Source: Bacillota bacterium (GTDB lineage: Bacteria; Bacillota; Clostridia; DSM-8532). From it: a stretch of 64,000 bases of DNA. Within the stretch, counting starts at the first letter, position 1. Each line of letters starts with the position of its first letter. The stretch is taken from contig JAEZLR010000010.1 in assembly GCA_023415205.1 (NCBI GenBank), positions 24,453 to 88,452 on the forward strand, given 5' to 3'. A model generated the notes under the pieces. The model did no database searches. It was given only the letters and a program-made list of their open reading frames with translations, and was not told the origin of the DNA. Below are positions 1 through 8,386 of the stretch, in pieces. The translations under genes were made by a program, and so were the position numbers.

Positions 1-489
1 CTGTTTGCCGAAGGCAAAACTGCTATGATGCCTACAGGAAACTGGGCCATACCCCAGATACGGAAAATCGCACCCGATTTGAATGCAGGTATGTTCCCAA
101 TGCCAGTTTCAGAAAATGCCGCAGAGAACAAATATGCTGTTGATTACGCCCTTTGCCTGAATGTATTAGCTGATACAAAGCATCCTGAAGCCGTTCGTGA
201 ATTTATTACCTACTTCCTTGATTCCAAGGGGGCTACCAGCTTCTATTACGATTCTATCGGTGTTCCGACGGCTCTTAAGGAAAGCTCTGATAAGCTTGAT
301 TCCATATCCGAGAGCCTTGCACAGGCCATGAAGGATGGAAATACCGTACGTTGGTTCCAGACCGTTCTGCCCCAGGGCTATGACGGAGAGGTATGGACTT
401 CCATACAGGAATATGCCGCATCAGGTTCCACCGACCATAAAGCACTTATCAAAAAACTGGACGATACCTTTATCCAGATGACAAAGTAA
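1..489 (+). CDS. ABC transporter sugar-binding lipoprotein, C-terminal part
   Basis: Partial gene: the reading frame is open from base 1, so the N-terminus lies outside the window. The first visible residues (LFAEGKTAMM, then NWAIPQI) are the typical sequence of family-1 extracellular solute-binding proteins (MalE/UgpB fold), where a loop contacts the ligand and is followed by the C-lobe. The last 160 or so residues are present and end normally. It would capture an oligosaccharide outside the membrane and deliver it to the permeases encoded immediately downstream. The neighbouring GH123-like enzyme and sulfatase suggest a sulfated, amino-sugar-containing ligand, which is inference. Family assignment is firm; the substrate is unknown. 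Confidence 0.88.
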   Translation: MFAEGKTAMMPTGNWAIPQIRKIAPDLNAGMFPMPVSENAAENKYAVDYALCLNVLADTKHPEAVREFITYFLDSKGATSFYYDSIGVPTALKESSDKLDSISESLAQAMKDGNTVRWFQTVLPQGYDGEVWTSIQEYAASGSTDHKALIKKLDDTFIQMTK

Positions 490-513
490 GACAGTCCTAT
501 CATCGTTCTTATG

Positions 514-552
514 ATTCCTCTGCCGAATACCGGGGGGATTCGGCAGAGGAAT
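514..552 (+). promoter_or_regulatory. Intercistronic hairpin after binding-protein gene
   Basis: A perfect 15-bp stem (ATTCCTCTGCCGAAT, 514-528, pairing with 538-552) with a 9-base loop sits 25 bases after the binding-protein stop. No U-run follows, so it is unlikely to be an efficient terminator. It more likely protects the upstream mRNA from 3' decay and so raises the ratio of binding protein to permease. Confidence 0.7.
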
Positions 553-594
553 ATCCATTAACACTCATCAACATGAAAAATTGGAGGGGACTCT

Positions 595-1476
595 ATGCCT
601 CTAAAAATATCAAAGAAGGGTACGGCCGAATTTCTCATTTTCGTCGGACCACTTCTGGTTCTCTATATTCTTTTTTTCATTTATCCCTTGATTGATGGTT
701 TTTTATACTCCTTTACCAACTGGAACGGCCTGAGTAAAAAAATCGCAGTAACAGGTATAGAAAACTACGTCAGAGCTCTTGGGGATACCCGATTTACAAA
801 GTCCATTATTTTTACTTTTTCCTATACGTTTTTATATGTCATTTTGGTTAATGTTCTGGGGTTAGGAGCCGCAGTGGTTATGGATATGAAGCTGCGGACG
901 GGAAACACGCTGAAATCAATGCTTTTTGCACCTTATGTACTCAATATTGTAACCGTGGGCTTTATATGGCAGTTTGTTTTTGGCCGGCTTTTCATAGGCT
1001 TGTCGGAAGCAACAGGCTTATCTCTCTTTAGCCTAAGCATGCTGGGAGATTCAAAGAATGTCCTTGCGGCGCTTACGGTGGTTAAAATCTGGCAGTCCTT
1101 GGGCTATTTCATGGTCATCTATATGGCAGGCCTGAAATCCATACCGGAGGAGCTTTTAGAATCAGCTTCAGTTGAGGGGGCAACGGCCTGGCAACGATTT
1201 TTTAAGATTAAATTACCGCTTCTCATGCCATCTGTCACGGTTTGCATTTTTACAGCTCTTGTCAACGGGTTACGGGTATTCGAGCTGATCATGACGTTGA
1301 CCAATGGCGGCCCAGGCACAGCGTCTGAGTCAATGGCCCTTAATATATACAACGAAGCCTATGAAAAGGGTAACTTTGGTTATGCCAGCGCAAAATCGAT
1401 AATTCTTCTTGCAATCATCGCAGTCTTTACCATTATACAGCTCAATTTCTTTAAAAAACGTGAAGTAGAAGCATGA
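595..1476 (+). CDS. ABC sugar transporter permease, MalF/UgpA type
   Basis: A 293-residue inner-membrane subunit of a carbohydrate ABC importer. About six hydrophobic segments are visible, starting with residues 12-32 (EFLIFVGPLLVLYILFFIYP). The EAA coupling loop that docks on the ATPase is readable near residues 186-208 (ESASVEGATAWQRFFKIKLP). The end, with NGGPGTASESMALNIY, is characteristic of the MalF/UgpA branch. ATG start with GGAGGGG about 8 bases upstream. It pairs with the MalG-type permease 43 bases downstream. No ATPase is encoded in this operon, so it probably uses a shared MsmX/MsiK-type ATPase, as is usual for Clostridia. Confidence 0.93.
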   Translation: MPLKISKKGTAEFLIFVGPLLVLYILFFIYPLIDGFLYSFTNWNGLSKKIAVTGIENYVRALGDTRFTKSIIFTFSYTFLYVILVNVLGLGAAVVMDMKLRTGNTLKSMLFAPYVLNIVTVGFIWQFVFGRLFIGLSEATGLSLFSLSMLGDSKNVLAALTVVKIWQSLGYFMVIYMAGLKSIPEELLESASVEGATAWQRFFKIKLPLLMPSVTVCIFTALVNGLRVFELIMTLTNGGPGTASESMALNIYNEAYEKGNFGYASAKSIILLAIIAVFTIIQLNFFKKREVEA

Positions 1477-1519
1477 ACCTTACTCTATGCTTTGAATCCA
1501 GGAAAGGAATGGTTATGAT

Positions 1520-2353
1520 ATGAAGGGCAGGAGAAAGGTATGGGTAGTATTTACCGAAATATTGATTTGGATATTCTGCATTGTCTTTTTTGCACCCCTT
1601 TTGTTTGTCATTATCAACGCGTTTAAGGATTATAGGGAAATCATCCTATCACCCATTAAATTGCCATCGAGGCTGGCCTTAGAGAACTTTAAAGCAGCAT
1701 GGGAATATACTAATTTTTCAAAAGTCTTTTTCAACAGCTTCATGATCTCGGCCATCGGAAGTGTGGGAACAGTCATCCTGTCTTCCATGTGCGCCTATAA
1801 GTTATCGCGGACGAATTCCAAAACCAGCAAGTTTATTTTTACCTTACTTATGCTTGCTATGATGGTACCCTTTCAAACAGTCATGCTTCCTATAGCAAAG
1901 ATATCTAAGGCCCTTTCAATGAATAACAATATTTACGCCATTGCAGTGGTTTACATCGGTTATTCGTGCTCCCTTGCAGTTTTGCTCTATCATGGATTCG
2001 TTAAGAACATCCCCAGAGAAATAGAGGAATCAGCGTTTATTGACGGTTGCTCCGGGCTCAAGATGTTTTTTAAAATTGTGTTTCCGCTGCTTAAGCCTAT
2101 CAGCAGCACAGTGGTCATCATCTATGCCCTTCAATTTTGGAATGACCTCTTGGTTCCCTTGATTCTCATAAGTAAGAAAAGCGAGTTCACAATCCCTCTT
2201 GCTCAGATGGCCTTTTACGGACATTTTACAACAACGGATTGGAATCTTCTTTTGGCCAGCGCAGTCTTGACCTCGTTACCAATGATAATATTATACGCTG
2301 TCATGCAAAAGCAAATTATTGGAGGACTGGTATCAGGAGCAGTTAAAGGTTAG
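1520..2353 (+). CDS. ABC sugar transporter permease, MalG/UgpE type
   Basis: A 277-residue partner permease of the preceding gene. It has an N-terminal membrane segment (residues 7-31) and about five more, and an EAA loop (ESAFIDGCSGLKMFFKIVFP) around residues 172-191. The C-terminus ends in QKQIIGGLVSGAVKG, the hallmark tail of the MalG/UgpE branch. It forms a heterodimeric channel with the MalF-type subunit. The stop is 10 bases before the TTG start of the GH123-like gene, so the two are probably co-transcribed and coupled. Confidence 0.93.
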   Translation: MKGRRKVWVVFTEILIWIFCIVFFAPLLFVIINAFKDYREIILSPIKLPSRLALENFKAAWEYTNFSKVFFNSFMISAIGSVGTVILSSMCAYKLSRTNSKTSKFIFTLLMLAMMVPFQTVMLPIAKISKALSMNNNIYAIAVVYIGYSCSLAVLLYHGFVKNIPREIEESAFIDGCSGLKMFFKIVFPLLKPISSTVVIIYALQFWNDLLVPLILISKKSEFTIPLAQMAFYGHFTTTDWNLLLASAVLTSLPMIILYAVMQKQIIGGLVSGAVKG

Positions 2354-2363
2354 GAGGATCGCC

Positions 2364-3992
2364 TTGGATTTTTGGGTTACAAGCTCGTTTGAAAATATTC
2401 TCATGGATTCTGAGCCGGGACAGAACGTAAATATCAACCTTACTGCGGCTAAAAACGGCTATGTATCAGCTCAAGTCGTTTTGAAATGCCCAGATCGGTT
2501 TGAGATAAAGAATGTCGGGCTCATTAAGGACGTTGAGAACGGGATACCTGATAGTGAAATCACGATGGAGTATTTTTTTGAGGAGTATATTTGCTTTAAA
2601 AGTAGCATCAAAGCCTTTGACAATCTTATAGAGAGCCCGACGGGATGTTTCCCGGACGGATTATCCAACGAAAGGTCCCTGATTGTGCAGCCCGGCATCA
2701 ATCAGCCTATTTGGATCAGATTTTATGTTCCAGCTCTTGTAACGCCGGGAACCTATGATGCGAAAGTAGAAGTCGAAACAGACAGAGGCAGCTTTTTCGC
2801 GGATATCAGTATAAAAGTGATCCCTGAGTCCTTGCCGGATTCGGCGGAGGCTTCGCTTTCCGTTAGCTGCTGGAGCTGGAATGCCGGACGACTGATGGAG
2901 GCCGACAGCAAGGATCAAATTTTCCTTCAATATGGCTGTCAGCGGTACTCAAAAGAATGGTGGCAGGTGATGGACTCCTTTACAGAGAGCTGGAGGCTGC
3001 ATCGGATTAATGATATACTCATCTATCCCCAGGTGCTGCTTTTGGATGGGGGTTCAACCCTTGATGAAAAGGGCGTCTACTCCTTCCGGTGGGAAAGGTT
3101 TGACGAGCTGATAGAATTATTTATCAAAAAGGGCTGTGTCAAATCCATTAACGGTTCAAGGCTTATATTCACAGCCTCCACGGTAACCGGAGACACTGAC
3201 TACATGGCCTATATTTTGAGGAGGGCCACCGATGGAAGCATGGAAAGGGCTTTGGTTCCCATTGAGAGCCCGGAGGCATCCAATTGGTGGAAGCAATTTC
3301 TACCGGCCTTAGAGCATCATCTTTCAGATAAGGACCTTCTAAAAATCTATTATCAACAGATCGGGGATGAGCCCCATACCTTGCAGCAGATCTATCAATG
3401 GCTCAGGGTACGGGAGATCTTTGGTCAGTATACCTCCCAGATCAAGGTGGGGGATGCCTTCAATTGTCAGAAATATCTCCATCTTATAAAAAAAGCGGTA
3501 AACAGATGGGTCCCTCGGTTGGATGTGATAGAAGAAAACTCGGATTTCTATAGCGATCAAATCAATAGAGGTCGTGAAGTGTGGTTCTATCTGTGCGATT
3601 ACCCAAAGGGAAACAGCCTTAACCGATGTATTGACCAGCCGGTCTGGATGAACCGGATATTGTTCTGGCTGGCGGCAGGCTACAACGTTACCGGAGTTCT
3701 CCACTGGGCATGGAATATGTGGCAATTTGAAGCAGATCATTTTGATTCCAAGGGTCAATCCTATATTGTCCTTCCTGATAGGGAGAAGCTGACTGTAAAA
3801 AGTACCCTACGCCATGAAAGCATGCTAGAGGGTGCCCAGGATTACGAATTACTTATGCTTCTTAAGCGAAAAGCACCGGAGAGATTCAGTAAGCTTGTTT
3901 CAAAGGTTATCCTCAACAGAAACTCCTATGAAACGGATAAGGATAAGCTTAAGGAAGCCGTTGATCAACTCTATGAGGAATTCTTAATGTAA
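2364..3992 (+). CDS. GH123-like / DUF4091 glycoside hydrolase, cytosolic
   Basis: The likely start is TTG at 2364: a perfect AGGAGG (2352-2357) lies 6 bases upstream, whereas an in-frame ATG at 2319 lies inside the permease gene and has no ribosome site. The product is 542 residues with an N-terminal beta-sandwich region and a C-terminal DUF4091 domain (AAGYNVTGVLHWAWNMW near residues 433-452). An adjacent Asp-Glu pair at D335-E336 (GDEPH) matches the arrangement of GH123 beta-N-acetylgalactosaminidases, where the Asp positions the acetamido group and the Glu is the acid. There is no signal peptide, so it should act on imported oligosaccharide. The sulfatase gene follows after 15 bases. The exact sugar specificity cannot be read. 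Confidence 0.8.
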   Translation: MDFWVTSSFENILMDSEPGQNVNINLTAAKNGYVSAQVVLKCPDRFEIKNVGLIKDVENGIPDSEITMEYFFEEYICFKSSIKAFDNLIESPTGCFPDGLSNERSLIVQPGINQPIWIRFYVPALVTPGTYDAKVEVETDRGSFFADISIKVIPESLPDSAEASLSVSCWSWNAGRLMEADSKDQIFLQYGCQRYSKEWWQVMDSFTESWRLHRINDILIYPQVLLLDGGSTLDEKGVYSFRWERFDELIELFIKKGCVKSINGSRLIFTASTVTGDTDYMAYILRRATDGSMERALVPIESPEASNWWKQFLPALEHHLSDKDLLKIYYQQIGDEPHTLQQIYQWLRVREIFGQYTSQIKVGDAFNCQKYLHLIKKAVNRWVPRLDVIEENSDFYSDQINRGREVWFYLCDYPKGNSLNRCIDQPVWMNRILFWLAAGYNVTGVLHWAWNMWQFEADHFDSKGQSYIVLPDREKLTVKSTLRHESMLEGAQDYELLMLLKRKAPERFSKLVSKVILNRNSYETDKDKLKEAVDQLYEEFLM

Positions 3993-4007
3993 GCGGGGGG
4001 AGTAAAG

Positions 4008-5516
4008 GTGAGTGAAAAGAAGCCCAATATTATATTGATTATGACGGATCAGCATCGGTTTGACTGTCTGGGATGCTATCATCATCCTGTGATTGAGACA
4101 CCCAACATTGATTGGCTGGCAAGTGAAGGAACTGTGTTCGATGCGGCTTACAGCCCGTCTCCCTCTTGTATACCGGCAAGGGCCTGCCTGATGACCGGTA
4201 TGACCCCTTGGAATGCCGGAATCCTTGGTATGGGCGAAGGTCAGGGACCAATGGGATTGGGATTTGAAGCAACCCTTCCGGGAGAGCTTGCAAAATTCGG
4301 GTATTACACAAAGGGAGTGGGGAAAATGCACTTTTATCCCCAGCGTTCCCTGATGGGTTTTCATAGTACAACCTTAGACGAATCGGGCAGAGTTGAGGAC
4401 AAGAACTTTGTGTCCGACTATATGAAATGGTTTTCCCAGCAGAAAAAGGGTGATTATTCTCCTGTGGATCATGGCCTGGGCTGGAACTCATGGATGGCAA
4501 GGCCCTATCATCTACCGGAATACCTTCACCCGACAAACTGGACGGTGAATGAAGCGGTTCGTTTTCTAGAAACCAGAGACCCCAGTATGCCTTATTTCTT
4601 GAAAGTTTCCTTTGCGCGTCCCCATTCCCCCTATGATCCGCCCCAGCATTTCTATGATCTTTATAAAGACGCTCCCGTACCGGAGCCTGCCGTAGGAGAC
4701 TGGGCGAAGGCCATTGATATCGGACGGGACGGAGCCTATTTTGATGCCTGGCGGGGAAAACGGAGCAAGGAAGAAACAAGAAGAGCCAGAGCTTCATACT
4801 ATGGCGAAATCAGTCATATAGATAATCAAATCGGGAGATTGCTGATATGGTTAAAGGATCACGGAGAGCTTGAAAATACCCTGTTTATTTTCACATCCGA
4901 TCACGGCGATATGCTTGGCGACCACAACCTATGGCGAAAAACCTATGCCTATGAGGGCTCTGCCCATATTCCCATGATTATCAAGCTTCCGAAGCACTAT
5001 CGGACTGGGGTGGAGGAAAGGGTCAAAGCTCCTGTCAGTCTTTTTGACATTATGCCTACCCTTTTGGATTTTGTGTCGGCCCCCATCCCTGAAAGTGTAG
5101 AGGGTGAAAGCCTCATGCCCCTATTATACGGAAAAGCTGAAGGCTTTAGGGAGATCCTTCACGGGGAGCATTGCCAATGCTATGCTCCGGAGCAAGAAAT
5201 GCAGTATTTGACCGATGGAAGGTATAAGTACATATGGCTTCCAAGGCTTGATGAAGAGCAGTTGTTCGACCTTGAAGCCGACCCCATGGAATATATCAAT
5301 GTCGCTCAGCATGAAGAATACAGAAGGGTTCTCGAAAGATTTCGGAGGTCACTTGTCGATATTCTTGATAAAAGAGACAATGGGCTTGTTAAAGAGGGCA
5401 GATTGATAGGCCAGAAAGGCCTTCCACCGCAAATTTCACCTCATTATCAAAAGCGGCTGGAGGCGTCTGAATTTGACTGGTTGGCAAGTAATCAGAATTT
5501 TAAGGTAAAAATATAA
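4008..5516 (+). CDS. Type I sulfatase, Cys-type
   Basis: A 502-residue arylsulfatase-family (S1) enzyme that hydrolyses a sulfate ester. The start is GTG at 4008 with a G-rich ribosome site. The N-terminal metal motif is MTDQHRFD. The activation motif CIPARACLMTG places the formylglycine precursor at C54 and Arg at 58, a canonical CxPxR. Further metal ligands are in the TSDHGDMLGDH segment. No signal peptide is present, so it is cytosolic. An anaerobe would mature the Cys with a radical SAM enzyme (anSME), which is not in this window. Its place after a transporter and a GH123-like gene points to desulfation of an imported sulfated glycan. The stop is followed by a strong bidirectional terminator. 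Confidence 0.92.
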   Translation: MSEKKPNIILIMTDQHRFDCLGCYHHPVIETPNIDWLASEGTVFDAAYSPSPSCIPARACLMTGMTPWNAGILGMGEGQGPMGLGFEATLPGELAKFGYYTKGVGKMHFYPQRSLMGFHSTTLDESGRVEDKNFVSDYMKWFSQQKKGDYSPVDHGLGWNSWMARPYHLPEYLHPTNWTVNEAVRFLETRDPSMPYFLKVSFARPHSPYDPPQHFYDLYKDAPVPEPAVGDWAKAIDIGRDGAYFDAWRGKRSKEETRRARASYYGEISHIDNQIGRLLIWLKDHGELENTLFIFTSDHGDMLGDHNLWRKTYAYEGSAHIPMIIKLPKHYRTGVEERVKAPVSLFDIMPTLLDFVSAPIPESVEGESLMPLLYGKAEGFREILHGEHCQCYAPEQEMQYLTDGRYKYIWLPRLDEEQLFDLEADPMEYINVAQHEEYRRVLERFRRSLVDILDKRDNGLVKEGRLIGQKGLPPQISPHYQKRLEASEFDWLASNQNFKVKI

Positions 5517-5540
5517 GTCTCAAACAAGTGAGATGAGGCT

Positions 5541-5587
5541 TATCACGAAAAACCGTATGCCATTGAGATATACGGTTTTTCGTGATA
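5541..5587. terminator. Bidirectional terminator between sulfatase and lacI-type gene
   Basis: An inverted repeat of about 18 bp (ATCACGAAAAACCGTAT, copied inverted at 5570-5587) with a 9-base loop. The arms carry an A-run on one side and a T-run on the other. It lies between two convergent genes and can serve both. Confidence 0.75.
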
Positions 5588-5612
5588 GATGTAGCTTTTA
5601 TGAGGTGATGGT

Positions 5613-6659
5613 TCAGCCATCACCTTTCCTTTCTCGACAGCTATCACGTATTTTCAGTTTAAAAGGCAGCTTTACCAATACGGGTATTTGGTGCCGGCCG
5701 TTTATCCGGTCGATGAGTATTTTGACGGCGAACTTCCCTAATTCGCCCTGCTGCATATTGGTGGTAGTCAGCTTTGGTTCCATGAACTCCGAGAGGTCCA
5801 TATCATCATGTCCGACAACAGAAACGTCTTCCGGCACGCGAATACCGCAGTTGCGCAAGGCGCTTATGACGGCAATGGCAATATAATCGGTGGCACAGAC
5901 AATGGCATCGGGAAGCTGTTTGCCTTTTGCCAGTTCCATTGCCGCATGATAGGCCAGATCAGATTTCAGTTCAACGTTTTTGCAATAACCCAATTCCAAC
6001 GGTAATTTATGCCGGGCAAGAGCATCCTTATACGCGGTGAAGCGGTGCTCGTTCACACCGGAGGCAGATTCATCCGTCATGAGGCCAATAAAGCCTAAAT
6101 GCCTATGACCACAGCCAACGAGGTAGTCGACAATTGAGTTAACCGCATCATACGCGTCACAGATCACCTCGTCAAAACCGGCATTGATACGGTTTAAGCC
6201 CGCATAAATGATATTTGAGGTACATGTTTTTATAAACTCTACCTTAGGCTTTTCAAACCGCCCGAGCAAAATAACGCCGTCATAATTTTTCTTTTCTAGA
6301 ACCCTGCGTGTTGTGGCTGAGTCCAATTCGGTGGATGAAAGGAGCTTGCTGAGCTGATATCCGTGAAATACTGCTTCTTCTTCAATTCCGTTGATGATTT
6401 CTGTATAAAAGTAATCATTATAATTGAATACCGTGTTGGATAATAGGCAAAGCAGCGTATGGCTCTTCTGTGTTCCTGCAGAAAAAGGCTTTGATCCCGC
6501 CGGTTCGGGTGAGAGATAGCCTACTTCATAGGCTATTTTAAGAATTTTTTCTGCGGTAGACTTACTAACCGGCTTTGATTTATCATTATTAAGCGCGCGT
6601 GAAACCGTTGAAATGGAAACGCCTGCTTTCTTTGCTATCTCATATAACGTAGCTTTCAT
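5613..6659 (-). CDS. LacI-family transcriptional regulator
   Basis: A 348-residue repressor. The start is the ATG at 6659, because the HTH begins right after it (MKATLYEIAKKAGVSISTVSRALNN, hinge helix near residues 50-60) and GAAAGGAA precedes it. Residues from about 65 form the periplasmic-binding-protein-like sugar sensor. It is divergent from the NitT/TauT-type importer operon, and the 361-base region between them carries three copies of a 15-bp palindrome that are natural candidates for its operators. It probably represses that operon and itself until an inducer sugar or metabolite binds. It could also touch the upstream sulfatase operon, but no copy of the palindrome was seen there. Confidence 0.93.
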   Translation of the reverse strand: MKATLYEIAKKAGVSISTVSRALNNDKSKPVSKSTAEKILKIAYEVGYLSPEPAGSKPFSAGTQKSHTLLCLLSNTVFNYNDYFYTEIINGIEEEAVFHGYQLSKLLSSTELDSATTRRVLEKKNYDGVILLGRFEKPKVEFIKTCTSNIIYAGLNRINAGFDEVICDAYDAVNSIVDYLVGCGHRHLGFIGLMTDESASGVNEHRFTAYKDALARHKLPLELGYCKNVELKSDLAYHAAMELAKGKQLPDAIVCATDYIAIAVISALRNCGIRVPEDVSVVGHDDMDLSEFMEPKLTTTNMQQGELGKFAVKILIDRINGRHQIPVLVKLPFKLKIRDSCRERKGDG

Positions 6660-6739
6660 ATTTAATGGTTCCTTTCGATAGGCTATATCCAAAAAGGGCG
6701 GCACATGGACACCAACCTTGGTTTCATAGAATTATTTTA

Positions 6740-6754
6740 TCCAAAAAGTTTGGA
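6740..6754. promoter_or_regulatory. Putative LacI-type operator 1
   Basis: TCCAAAAAGTTTGGA, an exact odd-length palindrome (TCCAAA-3-TTTGGA) about 80 bases upstream of the lacI-type start. The same pattern recurs twice near 6882-6916, which argues that it is a binding site for the regulator encoded beside it. Confidence 0.65.
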
Positions 6755-6881
6755 TATGTCAAATGCTCTTTTCATATTGATTTTTGTCAATATAGTTAAT
6801 ATAATAGGCATTAACACCCCGACATATTTGTGGAAATTGGCAATAAATTTTGGATAAGCAAAAATATAATGATAAAAGTAT

Positions 6882-6916
6882 TCCAAACAAGTTGGATAAA
6901 ATCCAAAATATTTGGA
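6882..6916. promoter_or_regulatory. Putative tandem LacI-type operators 2 and 3
   Basis: TCCAAACAAGTTGGA (6882-6896) and TCCAAAATATTTGGA (6902-6916) have centres 20 bp apart, close to two helical turns, so both face the same side of the DNA. A further half-site TTTTGGAT is at 6848-6855. They lie about 105 bases before the importer operon's first gene, where promoter elements would be expected. Confidence 0.65.
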
Positions 6917-7020
6917 GCGAATTCTCCTCAGTACTTGCAGGAAGGCACAGAATGGTTGTTGTAACAAACATCGCAAGGTGATGTTGTTATAGAGCTTAAA
7001 TTTGAAAGGGGAAAAATGAA

Positions 7021-8232
7021 ATGGGTAATTTAGTTAGAAGACCAAAGCGAATCTGGGTGCTCTGTCTGGCCATGGTGATGATACTTGGCACCATCTTAAC
7101 AGGCTGCGGTAAAACTGCACCCGCGCCACAGACCTCTAGTCCGGGAGTCAGTGAATCTGCTAAACCCACCGGAAGTGGAGACGAGATTTTTGATTCTTTC
7201 GGAATCACTCCTTTGGCAAAAAAGACGACCCTCAATCTGGGCTATTTCTCTGGTGCCCTTTATAGTGCAATTATTTACGGTGCCGATCAGAAGGGTTGGT
7301 TTGAAAAAGCAGGTCTTGAGCTGAAGTACCAGTCTTTCGACAATGGCCCTGCCATGATGGAGGCCAATGCAAGCTGGGATGTAGGAGCAAGCGGTGCACC
7401 TGGAGTTCTTAATGGTTTGTTTGGCTACCCGATTAAATGTATTGGTGTGGTTGACTATGAACAGGAACAGTGCTTATATGTCAGACCTGATTCTAAAATC
7501 GCTCAATCAGGCAAGGGCAATATAAAAGGCTACCCTGATATTTACGGTAAGGCAGAGGACTGGAAGGGTACAACCTGGGTAATGCCCGTGGGTACAACAG
7601 TCTATATGGTCTTCCTTGATACCCTTAATAAGATAGGCCTCACCCTGGATGATGTTACCGTTATCAACATGGACGTTGCAAGTGCAAAATCCGCTTTTCT
7701 AGGCGGACAGGCAGACGGTGCAGGTGTTTGGATGAATACTGCTCTAAGCGTTGGGGCTGAGGGACATGTGAAGGCGGCAAGTGCGGCTGATGGAAGCGTC
7801 CTGGCTTCCGGTATGGTAGCCACCGAAGATGCCTTAAAGAATAAATTTGAAGCTGTCAAAATCTTTTATGAAGTATTTGTAAAAGCACAGGATTACTTTG
7901 CAGAGCATCAAGATGAATACGCCGCGTACCTGTATGAAACCTGCATTGAAGAAGGCGTCAGTGCAACTGAAGATACAACAGCTGCCTTGACCAAAACCTA
8001 CGCTTTCCAAAGCTCTGAAACAATCATAAAAAATATGCTGTCTGAAATTGATGATGTGCAGGGTCTAGCCGGCCGCAAGGTATCTCAGACCGAAGCCGAC
8101 CTCTTGGTTATGTTGGACTTTTTCATTGGTCAGGGCAAGTATGAGCAGGATAAGCGCACCTTCCTTTTAAACAATGGTTGCTTTGATTCCTCCGTCGCTA
8201 AGGCAGCGGCTGCTGATTTCGGAATCAAATAG
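7021..8232 (+). CDS. NitT/TauT-type ABC transporter substrate-binding lipoprotein
   Basis: A 403-residue lipoprotein: charged N-terminus, hydrophobic stretch, lipobox LTGC with Cys29, then a Pro/Ser/Thr-rich linker. The mature part (LNLGYFSGALYSAIIYGADQ, then GWFEKAGLE) is the start of the SsuA/TauA/NMT1-like fold used for sulfonates, nitrate, taurine and thiamine precursors. It is not the fold normally used for sugars, yet the downstream enzymes are sugar-processing. It is the first gene of a ten-gene operon controlled by the divergent LacI-type regulator. The substrate is not known; an anionic sugar derivative such as a sulfonate would reconcile binding protein and enzymes. Confidence 0.88.
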   Translation: MGNLVRRPKRIWVLCLAMVMILGTILTGCGKTAPAPQTSSPGVSESAKPTGSGDEIFDSFGITPLAKKTTLNLGYFSGALYSAIIYGADQKGWFEKAGLELKYQSFDNGPAMMEANASWDVGASGAPGVLNGLFGYPIKCIGVVDYEQEQCLYVRPDSKIAQSGKGNIKGYPDIYGKAEDWKGTTWVMPVGTTVYMVFLDTLNKIGLTLDDVTVINMDVASAKSAFLGGQADGAGVWMNTALSVGAEGHVKAASAADGSVLASGMVATEDALKNKFEAVKIFYEVFVKAQDYFAEHQDEYAAYLYETCIEEGVSATEDTTAALTKTYAFQSSETIIKNMLSEIDDVQGLAGRKVSQTEADLLVMLDFFIGQGKYEQDKRTFLLNNGCFDSSVAKAAAADFGIK

Positions 8233-8265
8233 GCACTCTACCCACAACAGGGATGGAGTGTTTTA

Positions 8266-8302
8266 AAGGGCACATGCTTTTCTCTTTGAACCATGTGCCC
8301 TT
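8266..8302 (+). promoter_or_regulatory. Intercistronic hairpin after NitT/TauT binding-protein gene
   Basis: An 11-bp perfect stem (AAGGGCACATG, 8266-8276, with 8292-8302) and 15-base loop between the binding-protein gene and the first permease. Only CTTT follows, so it is a stability element or a leaky terminator that would reduce permease expression relative to the binding protein. Confidence 0.65.
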
Positions 8303-8386
8303 CTTTATATCAGATCAAGGCTTTGCGGTGTGTTTCCATAAGCACCGTACCACTTAATATGATTGATTAAAGGTCAGGTGAGGTTC

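Noticed and set aside
4039..4797. Minus-strand frame of 252 codons inside the sulfatase gene
   Set aside because: Shadow of the sulfatase coding sequence; translated residues are low-complexity and Pro/Ser/Arg-rich with no family match.
5533..5886. Plus-strand frame of 117 codons
   Set aside because: Lies antisense to the LacI-family gene's 3' end and over its terminator; no ribosome site or recognisable protein.
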